Assembly (NCBI RefSeq): GCF_000317225.1
Contig: NZ_AJLL01000089.1
Span: forward strand, 1 to 64,000
Length of the DNA: 64,000 nucleotides
Reading direction: 5' to 3'
Origin: Fischerella thermalis PCC 7521
GTDB lineage: Bacteria; Cyanobacteriota; Cyanobacteriia; Cyanobacteriales; Nostocaceae
Under the pieces are notes generated by a model. That model did no database searches and was not told the DNA's origin. It saw nothing but the letters and a program-made list of their open reading frames with translations. Made by a program: the position numbers and the translations under genes. This document shows positions 8,268 to 16,794 of the stretch, piece by piece. The stretch's first letter is position 1, and the number at the start of each line of letters is the position of its first letter.

Positions 8268-9725
8268 ATGACTTCCATATTGCCCTTACCAGATCCTCAT
8301 CAAACAAATGCATCTAATTGGGAAAAAGAACTAGATAACGCTATTTTTAGCTTTGAAGATATTCAGGCAGAACTAAACTACAAACAAGCACAAACAGCAC
8401 TGCGGAATTTAGTAGCTAATCTAGACCTTTCTCCTGAGGAACAAGCAGGATTAGAAGCAGAAATTAATGATTTGGAAACCATGCTTAATAAATTAGACAG
8501 CATGGTAGTACATATAGCTGCCTTCGGGATGGTAGGGCGGGGTAAATCTTCTTTATTAAATGCTTTGGTAGGACAAGCTGTATTTGAAACTGGGCCTTTA
8601 CACGGTGTGACTCGTAATGCCCAACGAGTAAACTGGAGTATCACCGAAGAAACTGTTGGGGACACAGAACGGGCCTTACGAGTCACCCTCTCTGGAACTG
8701 GTCAATCGCAAGTGGAATTAATTGATACACCAGGGCTGGACGAAGTGGACGGTGATACCCGCGCTGTTTTAGCAGAACAGATAGCTAAACAAGCAGATTT
8801 AATTTTGTTTGTGATTTCTGGTGATATGACCAAAGTTGAACACGAAGCTCTTTCTCAATTGCGGGAAGCAGGTAAACCGATGTTGCTGGTGTTCAACAAA
8901 GTAGACCAGTATCCGGAAGCAGACCGGATGGCAATTTACCACAAAATTCGTGATGAACGGGTACGGGAATTACTCTCACCAGACGAAATTGTTATGGCCG
9001 CAGCATCCCCGCTGGTACGGACAGTGATTCGTCGTCCTGATGGTAGCAGGGGTGTGCAAATGCGCCAAGGTAACGCCCAAGTGGAAGAATTAAAGCTGAA
9101 AATTTTGGAAATTTTACAGCGAGAAGGTAAAGCTTTGGTTGCCCTCAATTCCATGCTTTATGCAGATAATGTGAATGAACAATTGGTCAAGCGTAAACTC
9201 ATGATTCGAGAGAATGCTGCCAATCAATTGATTTGGAAAGCTGTGATCACAAAAGCAGCAGCGATCGCACTTAATCCCCTAACAGTAGTAGATATTCTCA
9301 GTGGTGCGGTAGTTGATGTTGCCTTAATCTTGGGTTTATCTAAACTCTACGGTATTCCTATGACCGAACCAGGAGCTGTAAAATTACTCCAGAGAATTGC
9401 CTTAAGTATGGGTGGTATCGGTGCAAGTGAATTATTGGCTAATCTTGGTTTAAGTTCACTCAAAACTTTACTTGGTATTGCTGCACCCGTCACAGGTGGC
9501 GCATCCCTCGCACCCTATGTATCGGTAGCGTTAACACAAGCAGCTGTAGCTGGTGTGTCTTCCTACGGAATTGGACAAGTTACCAAAGCATATTTAGCTA
9601 ATGGGGCTACTTGGGGCCCAGACGGACCGAAAGTGGTAATTAGTAAAATTTTAGCAACCTTAGACGAAGAATCGATCCTCAATCGGATAAAAGAAGAATT
9701 GCGGGCTAAAATCAAGCGATTTTAG
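8268..9725 (+). CDS. Era-like GTPase with C-terminal DUF697 membrane region
   Basis: A 485-residue GTP-binding protein. G1 is GMVGRGKSSLLNAL near residue 87, the G2 threonine lies in GPLHGVTRNAQ, G3 is DTPGLDEVDGD near 153 and G4 is FNKVDQYPEAD near 208. The C-terminal 180 residues are rich in Ala, Gly and Leu with several hydrophobic stretches (ASELLANLGLSSLKTLLGIAAPVTGGASLAPY), matching the DUF697 region of YcjF-like GTPases. Such proteins are membrane-associated and widespread in cyanobacteria; the function is not established. The start ATG at 8268 precedes an acidic leader. It is alone, on the same strand as the peptidase 340 bp upstream. Confidence 0.85.
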   Translation: MTSILPLPDPHQTNASNWEKELDNAIFSFEDIQAELNYKQAQTALRNLVANLDLSPEEQAGLEAEINDLETMLNKLDSMVVHIAAFGMVGRGKSSLLNALVGQAVFETGPLHGVTRNAQRVNWSITEETVGDTERALRVTLSGTGQSQVELIDTPGLDEVDGDTRAVLAEQIAKQADLILFVISGDMTKVEHEALSQLREAGKPMLLVFNKVDQYPEADRMAIYHKIRDERVRELLSPDEIVMAAASPLVRTVIRRPDGSRGVQMRQGNAQVEELKLKILEILQREGKALVALNSMLYADNVNEQLVKRKLMIRENAANQLIWKAVITKAAAIALNPLTVVDILSGAVVDVALILGLSKLYGIPMTEPGAVKLLQRIALSMGGIGASELLANLGLSSLKTLLGIAAPVTGGASLAPYVSVALTQAAVAGVSSYGIGQVTKAYLANGATWGPDGPKVVISKILATLDEESILNRIKEELRAKIKRF

Positions 9726-9773
9726 GTTGATTTTTAACCATCCTAGCGGGAAGTGCCCCAGTTCTGTGGTAGT

Positions 9774-10055
9774 TCATTTCCAATCTTGTTCTTCTTTCTT
9801 AGAGCGACTTTTGTAAATGCCACCAACGGCATGAATGGCACGAGTTTTCTCAAATAGCTCTGCCTCAGTTAGATCCCACTGTTGTAGTATTTTATCTAAG
9901 TCGCTTTGAATGTCTCTAGCACCGGGAAAGCCGTGATAACGAATTCGCAACCTAGCTAACTCAGCCAAGTTATATTCTGTCGCCTCACCAGCTAGTAGAC
10001 TATCCACAATCGAGCGATCGCGATTATATAGAGGATGTTGTTGGTCTTTGTTCAT
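9774..10055 (-). CDS. DUF3288 family protein
   Basis: A 93-residue cyanobacterial protein beginning NKDQQHPLYNRDRSIVDSLL, a hallmark of the DUF3288 family. It is soluble, charged and probably all-helical, with YNLAELARLRIRYHGFPGARDI in the centre and a basic tail. No catalytic motif is visible and the function is unknown. It is convergent with the GTPase gene, with only 48 bp between the stops, and its upstream region carries heptamer repeats. The family name is from memory of the sequence pattern. Confidence 0.8.
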   Translation of the reverse strand: MNKDQQHPLYNRDRSIVDSLLAGEATEYNLAELARLRIRYHGFPGARDIQSDLDKILQQWDLTEAELFEKTRAIHAVGGIYKSRSKKEEQDWK

Positions 10056-10073
10056 AATTATAGTTGTTGGTGG

Positions 10074-10108
10074 TTAGTAGTTAGTAGTTAGTAGTTAGTA
10101 GTTAGTAG
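10074..10108. repeat. Heptamer STRR array, five TTAGTAG units
   Basis: Five exact TTAGTAG units in tandem, 20 bp upstream of the DUF3288 start. This is the cleanest such array in the window. Confidence 0.9.
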
Positions 10109-10127
10109 TTTTACTCCTCACACTCCC

Positions 10128-10220
10128 CCACACTCCACCCTACGGGAAGCCGCTTGCGCGTCTACACACTCCTCACACTCCACCCTACGGGAAGCCGCTT
10201 GCGCGTCTACACACTCCTCA
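10128..10220. repeat. 45-bp tandem duplication carrying two copies of a 29-bp small dispersed repeat
   Basis: The 29-bp core runs from ACCCTACGGGAAGC to GCGCGTCTAC and occurs at 10137-10165 and 10182-10210, exactly 45 bp apart. The flanks (CACACTCC) are also repeated. The core recurs at 28311-28341, 49055-49088 and 54763-54792. It resembles the small dispersed repeats described in Nostoc genomes. Confidence 0.8.
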
Positions 10221-10402
10221 CACTCCCCCACCTCCCCACCCCCAAAAAGACGGCTACCCTACCTAAAATCTTACGGCTCTCCCCACTGCCGTTAAACTTT
10301 AAATAAAGATACATTGTCTTTAAGAAAATGTAGACACAAAGTTCAGGCGAGGGTGAAAGTAATTTCACCCAAAGCCCAAGCAGCAAGGGAGCAAAACCCG
10401 TT

Positions 10403-12865
10403 ATGTTTGAACATTTCACTTCCGAAGCTATTAAAGTAGTTATGCTCGCTCAGGAGGAGGCCAGAAGACTTGGTCACAACTTCGTTGGAACTGAACAAAT
10501 TCTCCTGGGTTTGCTGGGAGAAGGAAATGGGGTTGCTGCCAAAGTGCTGACCGAATTGGGCGTTACTCTCAAAGAAGCACGTCGCGAAGTCGAAAGAATT
10601 ATTGGTCGGGGTTCTGGCTACTTACCACCAGAAATTCCTTTTACCCCGAAGGTAAAAACCTTATTCGAGCAAGCGTTCAAAGAAGCTCGTAGTTTAGGGC
10701 ACAATTATATTGGTACTGAACACTTACTGTTAGGATTGACTGAGGCTGGGGAAGGAGTCGCAGCCAAAGTCCTACAAAATTTGGGGGTTGACCTAAAAAA
10801 CATCCGCAGTACAGTTATTCGGTTGTTGGGTGAAGTCACACCCATGACTGTAGGTGGAAGTGGTAGTAGCAGTCCCAGACGAACCCAAACTTTGACTTTA
10901 GAAGAGTTTGGTAGAAATCTCACTAAACTGGCACAAGAAGGCAAACTTGACCCTGTAGTTGGTCGTGAGAAAGAAATTGAACGTGCTATCCAGATTCTTG
11001 GTCGTCGCACAAAAAACAACCCAGTATTAATCGGTGAACCAGGTGTTGGTAAAACTGCGATCGCTGAAGGTTTAGCACAACGCATTCACAACCAAGATGT
11101 CCCCGATATTTTGCAAGACAAGCAAGTCATTAGTCTTGATATGGGGTTACTGGTAGCTGGTACTCGTTTTCGTGGCGATTTTGAAGAACGCCTTAAGAAA
11201 ATCATGGATGAAATCCGCTCTGAGCGGAATATCATCCTGGTAATTGATGAAATTCACACCCTCGTTGGTGCTGGTGGTGTAGAAGGTGGTATGGATGCTG
11301 CCAATATCCTCAAGCCCGCATTAGCCAAGGGTGAACTCCAGTGTATTGGCGCAACTACCCTCGATGAGTATCGTCAGCATATAGAACGTGATGCTGCACT
11401 AGAGCGTCGTTTCCAACCGATTATGGTTGGTGAACCTTCAGTAGAAGATACAATTGTGATTCTCCAAGGCTTGCGTTCAGTTTACGAGCAACACCACCGA
11501 GTGGAAATTACTGATCAAGCATTGGTTGCAGCCGCAAATTTATCTGACCGCTATATTAGCGATCGCTTCTTGCCAGATAAAGCAATCGACTTGATTGATG
11601 AAGCTGGTAGCCGTGTGCGTCTGCGGAGTTCGATGGTTGCTGCCAATCGCGAAATTAAGCGAGAATTGGCTACTGTAACTAAAAATAAAGACGAAGCCGT
11701 CAGAGCGCAAGACTTTGACAAAGCTGCTGAATTGCGCGATCGCGAGTTGGAACTGGAAGCTCAACTAGCAGATACAACACAAAGCGACAAATCTGTCAAT
11801 CGCCTAGTAGTTAACGAAGAAGACATTGCTCAAATCGTCGCTGCGTGGACTGGTGTACCAGTCAACAAGTTGACCGAATCTGAATCTGAGATGTTGCTGC
11901 ACTTGGAAGACACCTTGCATCAGCGCCTCATCGGTCAAGAGCAAGCAGTCACGGCTGTATCCCGTGCGATCCGCCGCGCTCGTGTTGGCTTGAAAAATCC
12001 CAATCGACCGATCGCTAGCTTTGTCTTCTCTGGTCCTACCGGAGTTGGTAAGACTGAATTAGCCAAGTCGTTAGCAGCTTACTTCTTTGGTTCCGAAGAA
12101 GCGATGATTCGCCTGGATATGTCAGAGTTCATGGAACGTCACACCGTTTCCAAGTTGATTGGTTCGCCTCCTGGTTACGTAGGCTACGACGAAGGTGGAC
12201 AATTGACCGAAGCAGTCCGACGCAGACCATACACAGTGTTGCTATTCGACGAAATCGAGAAAGCACACCCCGATGTCTTCAACATGCTGCTGCAAATCTT
12301 GGATGACGGTCATCTCACCGATGCCAAAGGTCGGAAAGTAGACTTCAAGAATACTCTGATTATCTTGACTTCTAACATCGGTTCACGAGTCATCGAAAAA
12401 GGTGGTGGCGGTTTAGGCTTCCAGTTTAGCGAAGACGAAGCCGAAGCAAGTTACAACCGCATTCGTAACTTGGTAAACGAGGAAATGAAGAACTACTTCC
12501 GTCCAGAATTCCTCAACCGTCTTGATGAAATTATCGTCTTCACCCAACTCAAGAAAGAGGAAGTCAAGCAAATCGCTGAGATTATGCTCAAGGAAGTTGC
12601 TGACCGCCTAACTGAAAAAGGTATCACATTAGAGGTGAGCGATCGCTTCAAAGAGCGTGTGCTGCAAGAAGGCTACAACCCCAGCTACGGTGCTAGACCG
12701 TTACGTCGCGCCATTATGCGCCTCTTAGAAGATTCTCTCGCAGAAGCATTGTTGTCTGGTCAAATTACTGATGGCGATACAGCCATTGTCGATGTTGACG
12801 ATGATGGTCAAGTGAGAGTCAAAAAATTAGAAACCAGAGAGTTAATGTTGGCGAATGTGGGCTAA
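10403..12865 (+). CDS. clpC: Clp protease ATP-binding subunit ClpC
   Basis: An 820-residue HSP100 unfoldase that feeds substrates to the ClpP/ClpR protease. In order: two Clp_N repeats (residues 1-145; [20 protein letters not shown]), AAA1 with GEPGVGKTA near 210, a UVR-type middle segment ([17 protein letters not shown]) near 430, and AAA2 with GPTGVGKTE near 543. The ClpP-docking loop is GGGGLGFQF near 668-675; this loop and the short middle domain distinguish ClpC from ClpB, which is also present in the window at 37.6 kb. Length and motifs are complete. The ATG at 10403 is the usual ClpC start. A strong hairpin terminator lies about 115 bp downstream. In cyanobacteria ClpC is normally essential and constitutive. 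Confidence 0.97.
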   Translation: MFEHFTSEAIKVVMLAQEEARRLGHNFVGTEQILLGLLGEGNGVAAKVLTELGVTLKEARREVERIIGRGSGYLPPEIPFTPKVKTLFEQAFKEARSLGHNYIGTEHLLLGLTEAGEGVAAKVLQNLGVDLKNIRSTVIRLLGEVTPMTVGGSGSSSPRRTQTLTLEEFGRNLTKLAQEGKLDPVVGREKEIERAIQILGRRTKNNPVLIGEPGVGKTAIAEGLAQRIHNQDVPDILQDKQVISLDMGLLVAGTRFRGDFEERLKKIMDEIRSERNIILVIDEIHTLVGAGGVEGGMDAANILKPALAKGELQCIGATTLDEYRQHIERDAALERRFQPIMVGEPSVEDTIVILQGLRSVYEQHHRVEITDQALVAAANLSDRYISDRFLPDKAIDLIDEAGSRVRLRSSMVAANREIKRELATVTKNKDEAVRAQDFDKAAELRDRELELEAQLADTTQSDKSVNRLVVNEEDIAQIVAAWTGVPVNKLTESESEMLLHLEDTLHQRLIGQEQAVTAVSRAIRRARVGLKNPNRPIASFVFSGPTGVGKTELAKSLAAYFFGSEEAMIRLDMSEFMERHTVSKLIGSPPGYVGYDEGGQLTEAVRRRPYTVLLFDEIEKAHPDVFNMLLQILDDGHLTDAKGRKVDFKNTLIILTSNIGSRVIEKGGGGLGFQFSEDEAEASYNRIRNLVNEEMKNYFRPEFLNRLDEIIVFTQLKKEEVKQIAEIMLKEVADRLTEKGITLEVSDRFKERVLQEGYNPSYGARPLRRAIMRLLEDSLAEALLSGQITDGDTAIVDVDDDGQVRVKKLETRELMLANVG

Positions 12866-12904
12866 TATTTATACATTCACGTTGTTGCGCTAACATTGTT
12901 GAAA

Positions 12905-12940
12905 AAGCGATCGCTCCTATGTAGCCTAAAGGAGCGACTT
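12905..12940. repeat. Hairpin containing a HIP1 site
   Basis: GCGATCGCTCCT is followed after about ten bases by AGGAGCGAC, giving a stem CGCTCCT/AGGAGCG. It lies between clpC and its terminator; whether it acts in RNA is unknown. Confidence 0.45.
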
Positions 12941-12980
12941 AGCTAAGCCTCTGGCAACATTGGGTGAAATGGTGATTTTT

Positions 12981-13012
12981 AAAACCCCTGGTCATGATAC
13001 CGGGGGTTTTTT
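12981..13012 (+). terminator. Rho-independent terminator after clpC
   Basis: A 12-bp stem, AAAACCCCTGGT with ACCGGGGGTTTT (one G-U pair in RNA), has the loop CATGAT and is followed by a run of T. It is the only clear hairpin-plus-T-run downstream of clpC. The A-run on the other side means it could also stop transcription from the right. Confidence 0.85.
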
Positions 13013-13146
13013 ATATTATTTATTATGAGCCTGAACAAGGAGTTATAACTATTCTTGCAATTACGCCTCATCCTTAACTGAAGTGATGCGATCGCCTCTA
13101 GCCGAAGGCTTATATTTTGCAAGATAATTAAGATTGTTTTATAATA

Positions 13147-13168
13147 TATGTACATAAACATGTACATA
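13147..13168. promoter_or_regulatory. YefM/YoeB-type double TGTACA operator
   Basis: Two ATGTACAT palindromes occur at 13148-13155 and 13160-13167. Their centres are 12 bp apart, and the second ends 6 bp before the antitoxin ATG. Paired TGTACA-core palindromes with 12-bp centre spacing are the known operator layout of the Escherichia coli yefM-yoeB operon, so autorepression by the antitoxin-toxin complex is expected here. The -10-like TATAAT (read as ATAATATA) overlaps the left palindrome. Confidence 0.75.
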
Positions 13169-13173
13169 AACTG

Positions 13174-13479
13174 ATGTTGTCCTACAAAATCACATCCCCA
13201 ACCGATGCCAGAAATGACTTTTTTAAGTTGTTAGACTTAGTAGTAGAAAATCATCAGGTGTATATTATCAACCGTCGTGGTGGTGAAAATGTCGCCTTGA
13301 TTGCTGAGTCAGACTTGGTAAGTTTAGTTGAAACTGTTTATCTTTTGCGTTCTCCTGCTAATGCTCATCGTTTACTGGATGCAATAGAGGAGTCGAAATC
13401 TGGAAAGATTCAACCTCAAACTATCGCAGAACTTCAGCAGGAGTTGGGGATTGAACAAGAAGAAGAAAAAGAAAGCTGA
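13174..13479 (+). CDS. yefM: Antitoxin of the Phd/YefM family
   Basis: A 101-residue antitoxin. The N-terminal half has the Phd/YefM DNA-binding fold: SPTDARNDFFKLLDLVVE, then the strand pair VYIINRRGGENVALIAESDLVSLVETVYLL. The C-terminal tail is acidic (ELQQELGIEQEEEKES), as expected for the flexible part that wraps and inhibits the toxin. The stop overlaps the start of the toxin gene by 29 bp, the usual co-translation arrangement. The operator directly upstream suggests that it represses its own operon, with toxin as co-repressor. Confidence 0.88.
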   Translation: MLSYKITSPTDARNDFFKLLDLVVENHQVYIINRRGGENVALIAESDLVSLVETVYLLRSPANAHRLLDAIEESKSGKIQPQTIAELQQELGIEQEEEKES

Positions 13480-13768
13480 AGCTGAGGAAATTAACCTAGT
13501 TGTAGTTAATCGCAGTCCTGGTTTTAGTTCTAAATTCAAAGAAGATTTAGCTTGGTGGTTCAAGCAAGATTTTCAGAAAGCGTCCAAAATATTGGATTTG
13601 GTAACGGCTGTCATGCAAGATCCTTTTGAGGGTATTGGAAAACCAGAACCATTGAAGTATTTGGATGCAGACATTTGGTCACGGCGAATCGATTTAGAAC
13701 ATCGGCTTGTCTATCGAGTGGGAAACACTCAGATTGATTTTCTTACTTGTCGGTATCACTACGAATAA
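13451..13768 (+). CDS. yoeB: mRNA interferase toxin of the Txe/YoeB family
   Basis: A 105-residue ribosome-dependent endoribonuclease. The conserved segments are present: FKEDLAWWFKQD, the acidic region DPFEGIGKPEPLK, WSRRIDLEHRLVYRV and the C-terminal CRYHYE. These hold the Glu, Arg, His and Tyr that form the active site in E. coli YoeB. The start is TTG at 13451, preceded at a 7-nt spacing by AGGAG (13439-13443) inside the antitoxin gene; no in-frame ATG occurs before the core fold. The lysine-rich leader NKKKKKKAEAEE is longer than usual, so a later non-ATG start is possible. Confidence 0.88.
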   Translation: MNKKKKKKAEAEEINLVVVNRSPGFSSKFKEDLAWWFKQDFQKASKILDLVTAVMQDPFEGIGKPEPLKYLDADIWSRRIDLEHRLVYRVGNTQIDFLTCRYHYE

Positions 13769-13864
13769 TATCAAGTCAGGCCAATTGCTTACGATATTAT
13801 CTAACGCAGTTGGGCGTTGGATATGGAGCATAGTAATATCCCAATTACTACCCATTACCAATTA

Positions 13865-14968
13865 CTACAAAGTTGACTCATTTATTAACACCTCTGGTAA
13901 CTTCTCATCCTCAATAGAACTCCTACTTTCAGGGAACTCAGCAAAACCATCGATCGCATCTTTGATAAAACCAGCTAAAGGAACAGCAAGCAGTAACCCT
14001 AATAATCCGCCGATATAAGTCCCGATTAGTAAAGAGATGATTACCCATATGGGTCTTAGACCAGTAAAACTACCTAAAATTCGGGGTGCGATCGCTTGGT
14101 CAACTAACTGATCTAAAATCAGGGATAGAACTAAAACTTTAACAGCTAACCAAATGTCGTGAGTTGCGAGTATAAAAGCAATAATAAAATAGCTAACAAT
14201 ATCACCAAAAGGAACTAAGCTCAAAATTCCCACACCCAAACCAAATATTAAACCAAATCGTAGTTTCAGGATTAAAAATAAAACTGTTTCTGTCACGCCC
14301 AGCATCAAAGCTAAAATCACCTGACCAATCAGAAAGTTCTGAAAGTTCTTTTGAAGAGATTGCTGTATCTGCTGAGATAATCCAAAAGGTATCTTTTTAA
14401 ATATTCCTTTCCAAATCCTTTCACCATCTATTAACATATATACTGTTAATACAATCGTGATTAAAGCTTCGGAAACACTATCAATAGCATCTACAATAAC
14501 ACTAAACAGCTTATCTGCCGCTTCTTCTAATTCATTAGGTAAACTATTGATAGACTGAATAAATATCTCACTAAAATTAATATTTAATTTGTGACTTACT
14601 GCCCAATCGTTGAGAAATTGAAGTTTGTGTTCAGTATTATCAATCCATTGTGGAACTGATTTAGTCATTTCATTTAATTGTTGCAGAGCAATAGGTAACA
14701 AAGTAATACCCAAGCTGATTATAATTACTAACGTTGAAATCAAAACTAATAACACTGCATATTTACGTTGTATTCCTCGTTTTTCAAGAAGTGCAACAGG
14801 GTAGTCTAGAATAAACGCTGACAAAGTAGCCAAAACGAAAATAGTGACTATTGGTTGAAAATATTGAAACAATTTAAACGCTAACCAACCATTGAGAAAA
14901 ACTAATGGAAAGAGTAGAGTCAAAATTAACCACTGTAGCAGTTTATTCAGAGAAAGCATCATTTGCAA
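13865..14968 (-). CDS. AI-2E family transporter (PerM/DUF20)
   Basis: A 367-residue integral membrane protein with about seven to eight hydrophobic segments. It shows the family layout: two N-terminal helices, a soluble stretch with amphipathic helices (about residues 80-150, QWIDNTEHKLQFLNDWAV), then closely spaced helices with the conserved PFGDIVSYFI and LVDQAIAPRILGSFTGLRPIWVII segments. Family members include the proposed AI-2 exporter TqsA and sodium/proton antiporters, so the substrate is open. The C-terminus is charged. The stop is convergent with the toxin gene, 97 bp apart. Confidence 0.85.
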   Translation of the reverse strand: MQMMLSLNKLLQWLILTLLFPLVFLNGWLAFKLFQYFQPIVTIFVLATLSAFILDYPVALLEKRGIQRKYAVLLVLISTLVIIISLGITLLPIALQQLNEMTKSVPQWIDNTEHKLQFLNDWAVSHKLNINFSEIFIQSINSLPNELEEAADKLFSVIVDAIDSVSEALITIVLTVYMLIDGERIWKGIFKKIPFGLSQQIQQSLQKNFQNFLIGQVILALMLGVTETVLFLILKLRFGLIFGLGVGILSLVPFGDIVSYFIIAFILATHDIWLAVKVLVLSLILDQLVDQAIAPRILGSFTGLRPIWVIISLLIGTYIGGLLGLLLAVPLAGFIKDAIDGFAEFPESRSSIEDEKLPEVLINESTL

Positions 14969-15430
14969 TGAACAAAGTTACGCTTGGTATGAATTGAGTA
15001 GAGATATGATGAACATTGTGTTTGATACAGATATCATACTCTTCCCTCCCAGGGCTGTTTCATTCTGTGAAGGAAAATGGTTGAATCAAATTATAAACGC
15101 GTTTTTTGAGTTTTTGAAATGATTCAAGAAGAATACGCAGAACAAGAATGAGTTTAACGAACTGCGGTAAATCGTGCGATCGCACTCCCAATTGCTCAAT
15201 AAATACTCAACTCTCCTTCTGCTGAAACTGACTCATTAATCAAGTTCCAACTTCAGATTGGCTCGTTTATCGACATACAATGTAAGGCTTGCTCTAAAAT
15301 AGCGAGCAAATTTCCCTTCCCTGGTAGCAAAAGGGGAGAATTCTCCTCCCAGGGGAGGGGTTGAGGGAGAGGTCACATCAACACCTCTTTTCCATAGCAA
15401 TCAAAGACAACCACGAACCTAGCATTAGAG

Positions 15431-15466
15431 AGCGATCGCACTTTTACATTCACAAGTGCGATCGCT
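15431..15466. repeat. HIP1-containing inverted repeat, 13-bp arms
   Basis: AGCGATCGCACTT and AAGTGCGATCGCT face each other over a 10-nt loop, with no mismatch. The arms place a HIP1 octamer on each side. It is not followed by a long T-run. Confidence 0.85.
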
Positions 15467-15634
15467 GTTTGATAAACACAAGCAATTATTTTATTTGCTG
15501 GAAATATGAATTATTTGGTGATAGTTGGGGATGTTTGATACCAAAAAATTTTGAACAAATCTGGCGTAATTTTTGAGAAAATAACTCAGTGAGGGCGATC
15601 GCTAAAGGTAATCAAAAACTAAAAAGAATAGTGA

Positions 15635-15662
15635 ATCGCACCTCTATTTTGAGAGGTGCGAT
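15635..15662 (-). terminator. Hairpin downstream of the small gene at 15678-15914
   Basis: ATCGCACCTCT and AGAGGTGCGAT form an 11-bp perfect stem with a 6-nt loop. It starts 16 bp after the stop of the minus-strand gene. On that strand a T-rich stretch follows only after about 9 nt, so it may be a weak terminator or simply a repeat of the HIP1 type. Confidence 0.5.
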
Positions 15663-15677
15663 CGCTTTTCCATAACT

Positions 15678-15914
15678 TTAATTCAAACTTTCATCAGCTT
15701 GACAATCAAACATAACCACAAAGTTATCTTCAGGTGATATCTGGCGCAAACGCTGCATGTGTCCATCGGCGTCAGAACGACTGCGGAAGCGAGCAATAAT
15801 CTGACGCTGCGTGTCAGGGAGTAAACGAGCTATTACCCACGAATTTAGACGATTTTTGTAGGTAACAGTCTGGGTACTGGTCTTATGTTCGTTGCATTGT
15901 GTATTTTGTGTCAT
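15678..15914 (-). CDS. Small hypothetical protein
   Basis: A 78-residue soluble protein that I do not recognise as a named family. The middle part is strand-helix in character, WVIARLLPDTQRQIIARFRSRSDADGH followed by MQRLRQISPEDNFVVMFDCQ, and resembles small cyanobacterial proteins that combine a short beta hairpin with one helix. The start ATG at 15914 is preceded by a plain AT-rich region. Coding is supported by the codon pattern and by a hairpin just after the stop. Confidence 0.6.
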   Translation of the reverse strand: MTQNTQCNEHKTSTQTVTYKNRLNSWVIARLLPDTQRQIIARFRSRSDADGHMQRLRQISPEDNFVVMFDCQADESLN

Positions 15915-16794
15915 GATTAAGTTATCGATAATGTGTTTGACAAAGGGCGTTAGTGACTCTCTTGGCGGGGATACACTGACGCCTTACCTCATTGAAAGAT
16001 TTAACTCCATATCACAATATTTGTCAATTGTCAATTGAATACCATTGATTAAGGCTATACATACAGCAAGGGAAAACCACAGGAGCAACTAAGTCTTAAA
16101 GTAGCACTTAGACTAAGTACACCTGCTATTGAAAATAGGGTTTGAGTGTGCAGGGCTTACAGAATAAGCAAAAGAGACTTTTATACAATGTTTGTGTGAT
16201 GTATCACATAGTTATTCGTCTTTAATACATAGCAAAGAATTATGAGACAAATGGAAAAATAAGGAAGAAAAAATTCCACCTATATTTTGTGAGCTTAATT
16301 TGTGGGCGTCCACTTTTATATTCCTATTTGGGAAGAAGATTCAGGAACACCCAAGCAGAAGATTTAATTCGTATTTCCGCTTACGTGATTTGTATCAAAG
16401 CACAGAATTTGAACTAGTGCAAGTAGTAAATGAGTCATTATCAACTAAAAATATGCTATGAATATGCCACTTTGTAAACTGCCCTTTTTCGCGTAGATAT
16501 ATGGCCAGCCTTTCAAAATTATCATTACACCTCCTATGTAAATAGGCGAAAAAGGCAATTGCTCGATATCATCAAGTTTTAAAATAACCACAGCAATTCC
16601 TACAAATGTGTCTTTAATCCATAAAGATAAGGCTCATATTCACAGTTTTGGCAAAATGGCAACTCAATAACTTTCATGCCACTTATCATATAACGAAACG
16701 TTCTAGTGAAATGGAAACGCAGGCTCAAACAAGCTTCCACAAGCATGATTAAATAATACAGCGGAATTTTTGAGAATTGCAAGCAAAAATCAAT
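15915..16794. other. 880-bp AT-rich intergenic stretch
   Basis: This region separates the small gene from the glycan cluster. It is AT-rich and lacks long open frames. A near-palindrome TGTGATGTATCACA occurs at 16195-16208. A Wzm-type permease, expected upstream of a Wzt ATPase, is not here. The cluster promoter must lie in this stretch but I cannot place it. Confidence 0.6.

Larger units (their letters stand above)
14969..15677. other. 700-bp intergenic stretch with HIP1 hairpins and repeat fragments
   Basis: Open frames here run over repeats and show no family resemblance. Near 15320-15370 lies AGGGGAGGGGTTGAGGGAG, a common cyanobacterial repeat type. Two hairpins built around HIP1 octamers are listed separately. 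No gene is supported. Confidence 0.6.

Noticed and set aside
15361-15576. 71-codon plus-strand frame
   Set aside because: It starts in a G-rich dispersed repeat and runs across a HIP1 hairpin, so it is unlikely to be coding.
16195-16208. CRP-type operator TGTGATGTATCACA upstream of the glycan cluster
   Set aside because: The half sites are separated by 4 bp, not the 6 bp of CRP or SyCRP1 sites, and it lies almost 600 bp from the first gene.
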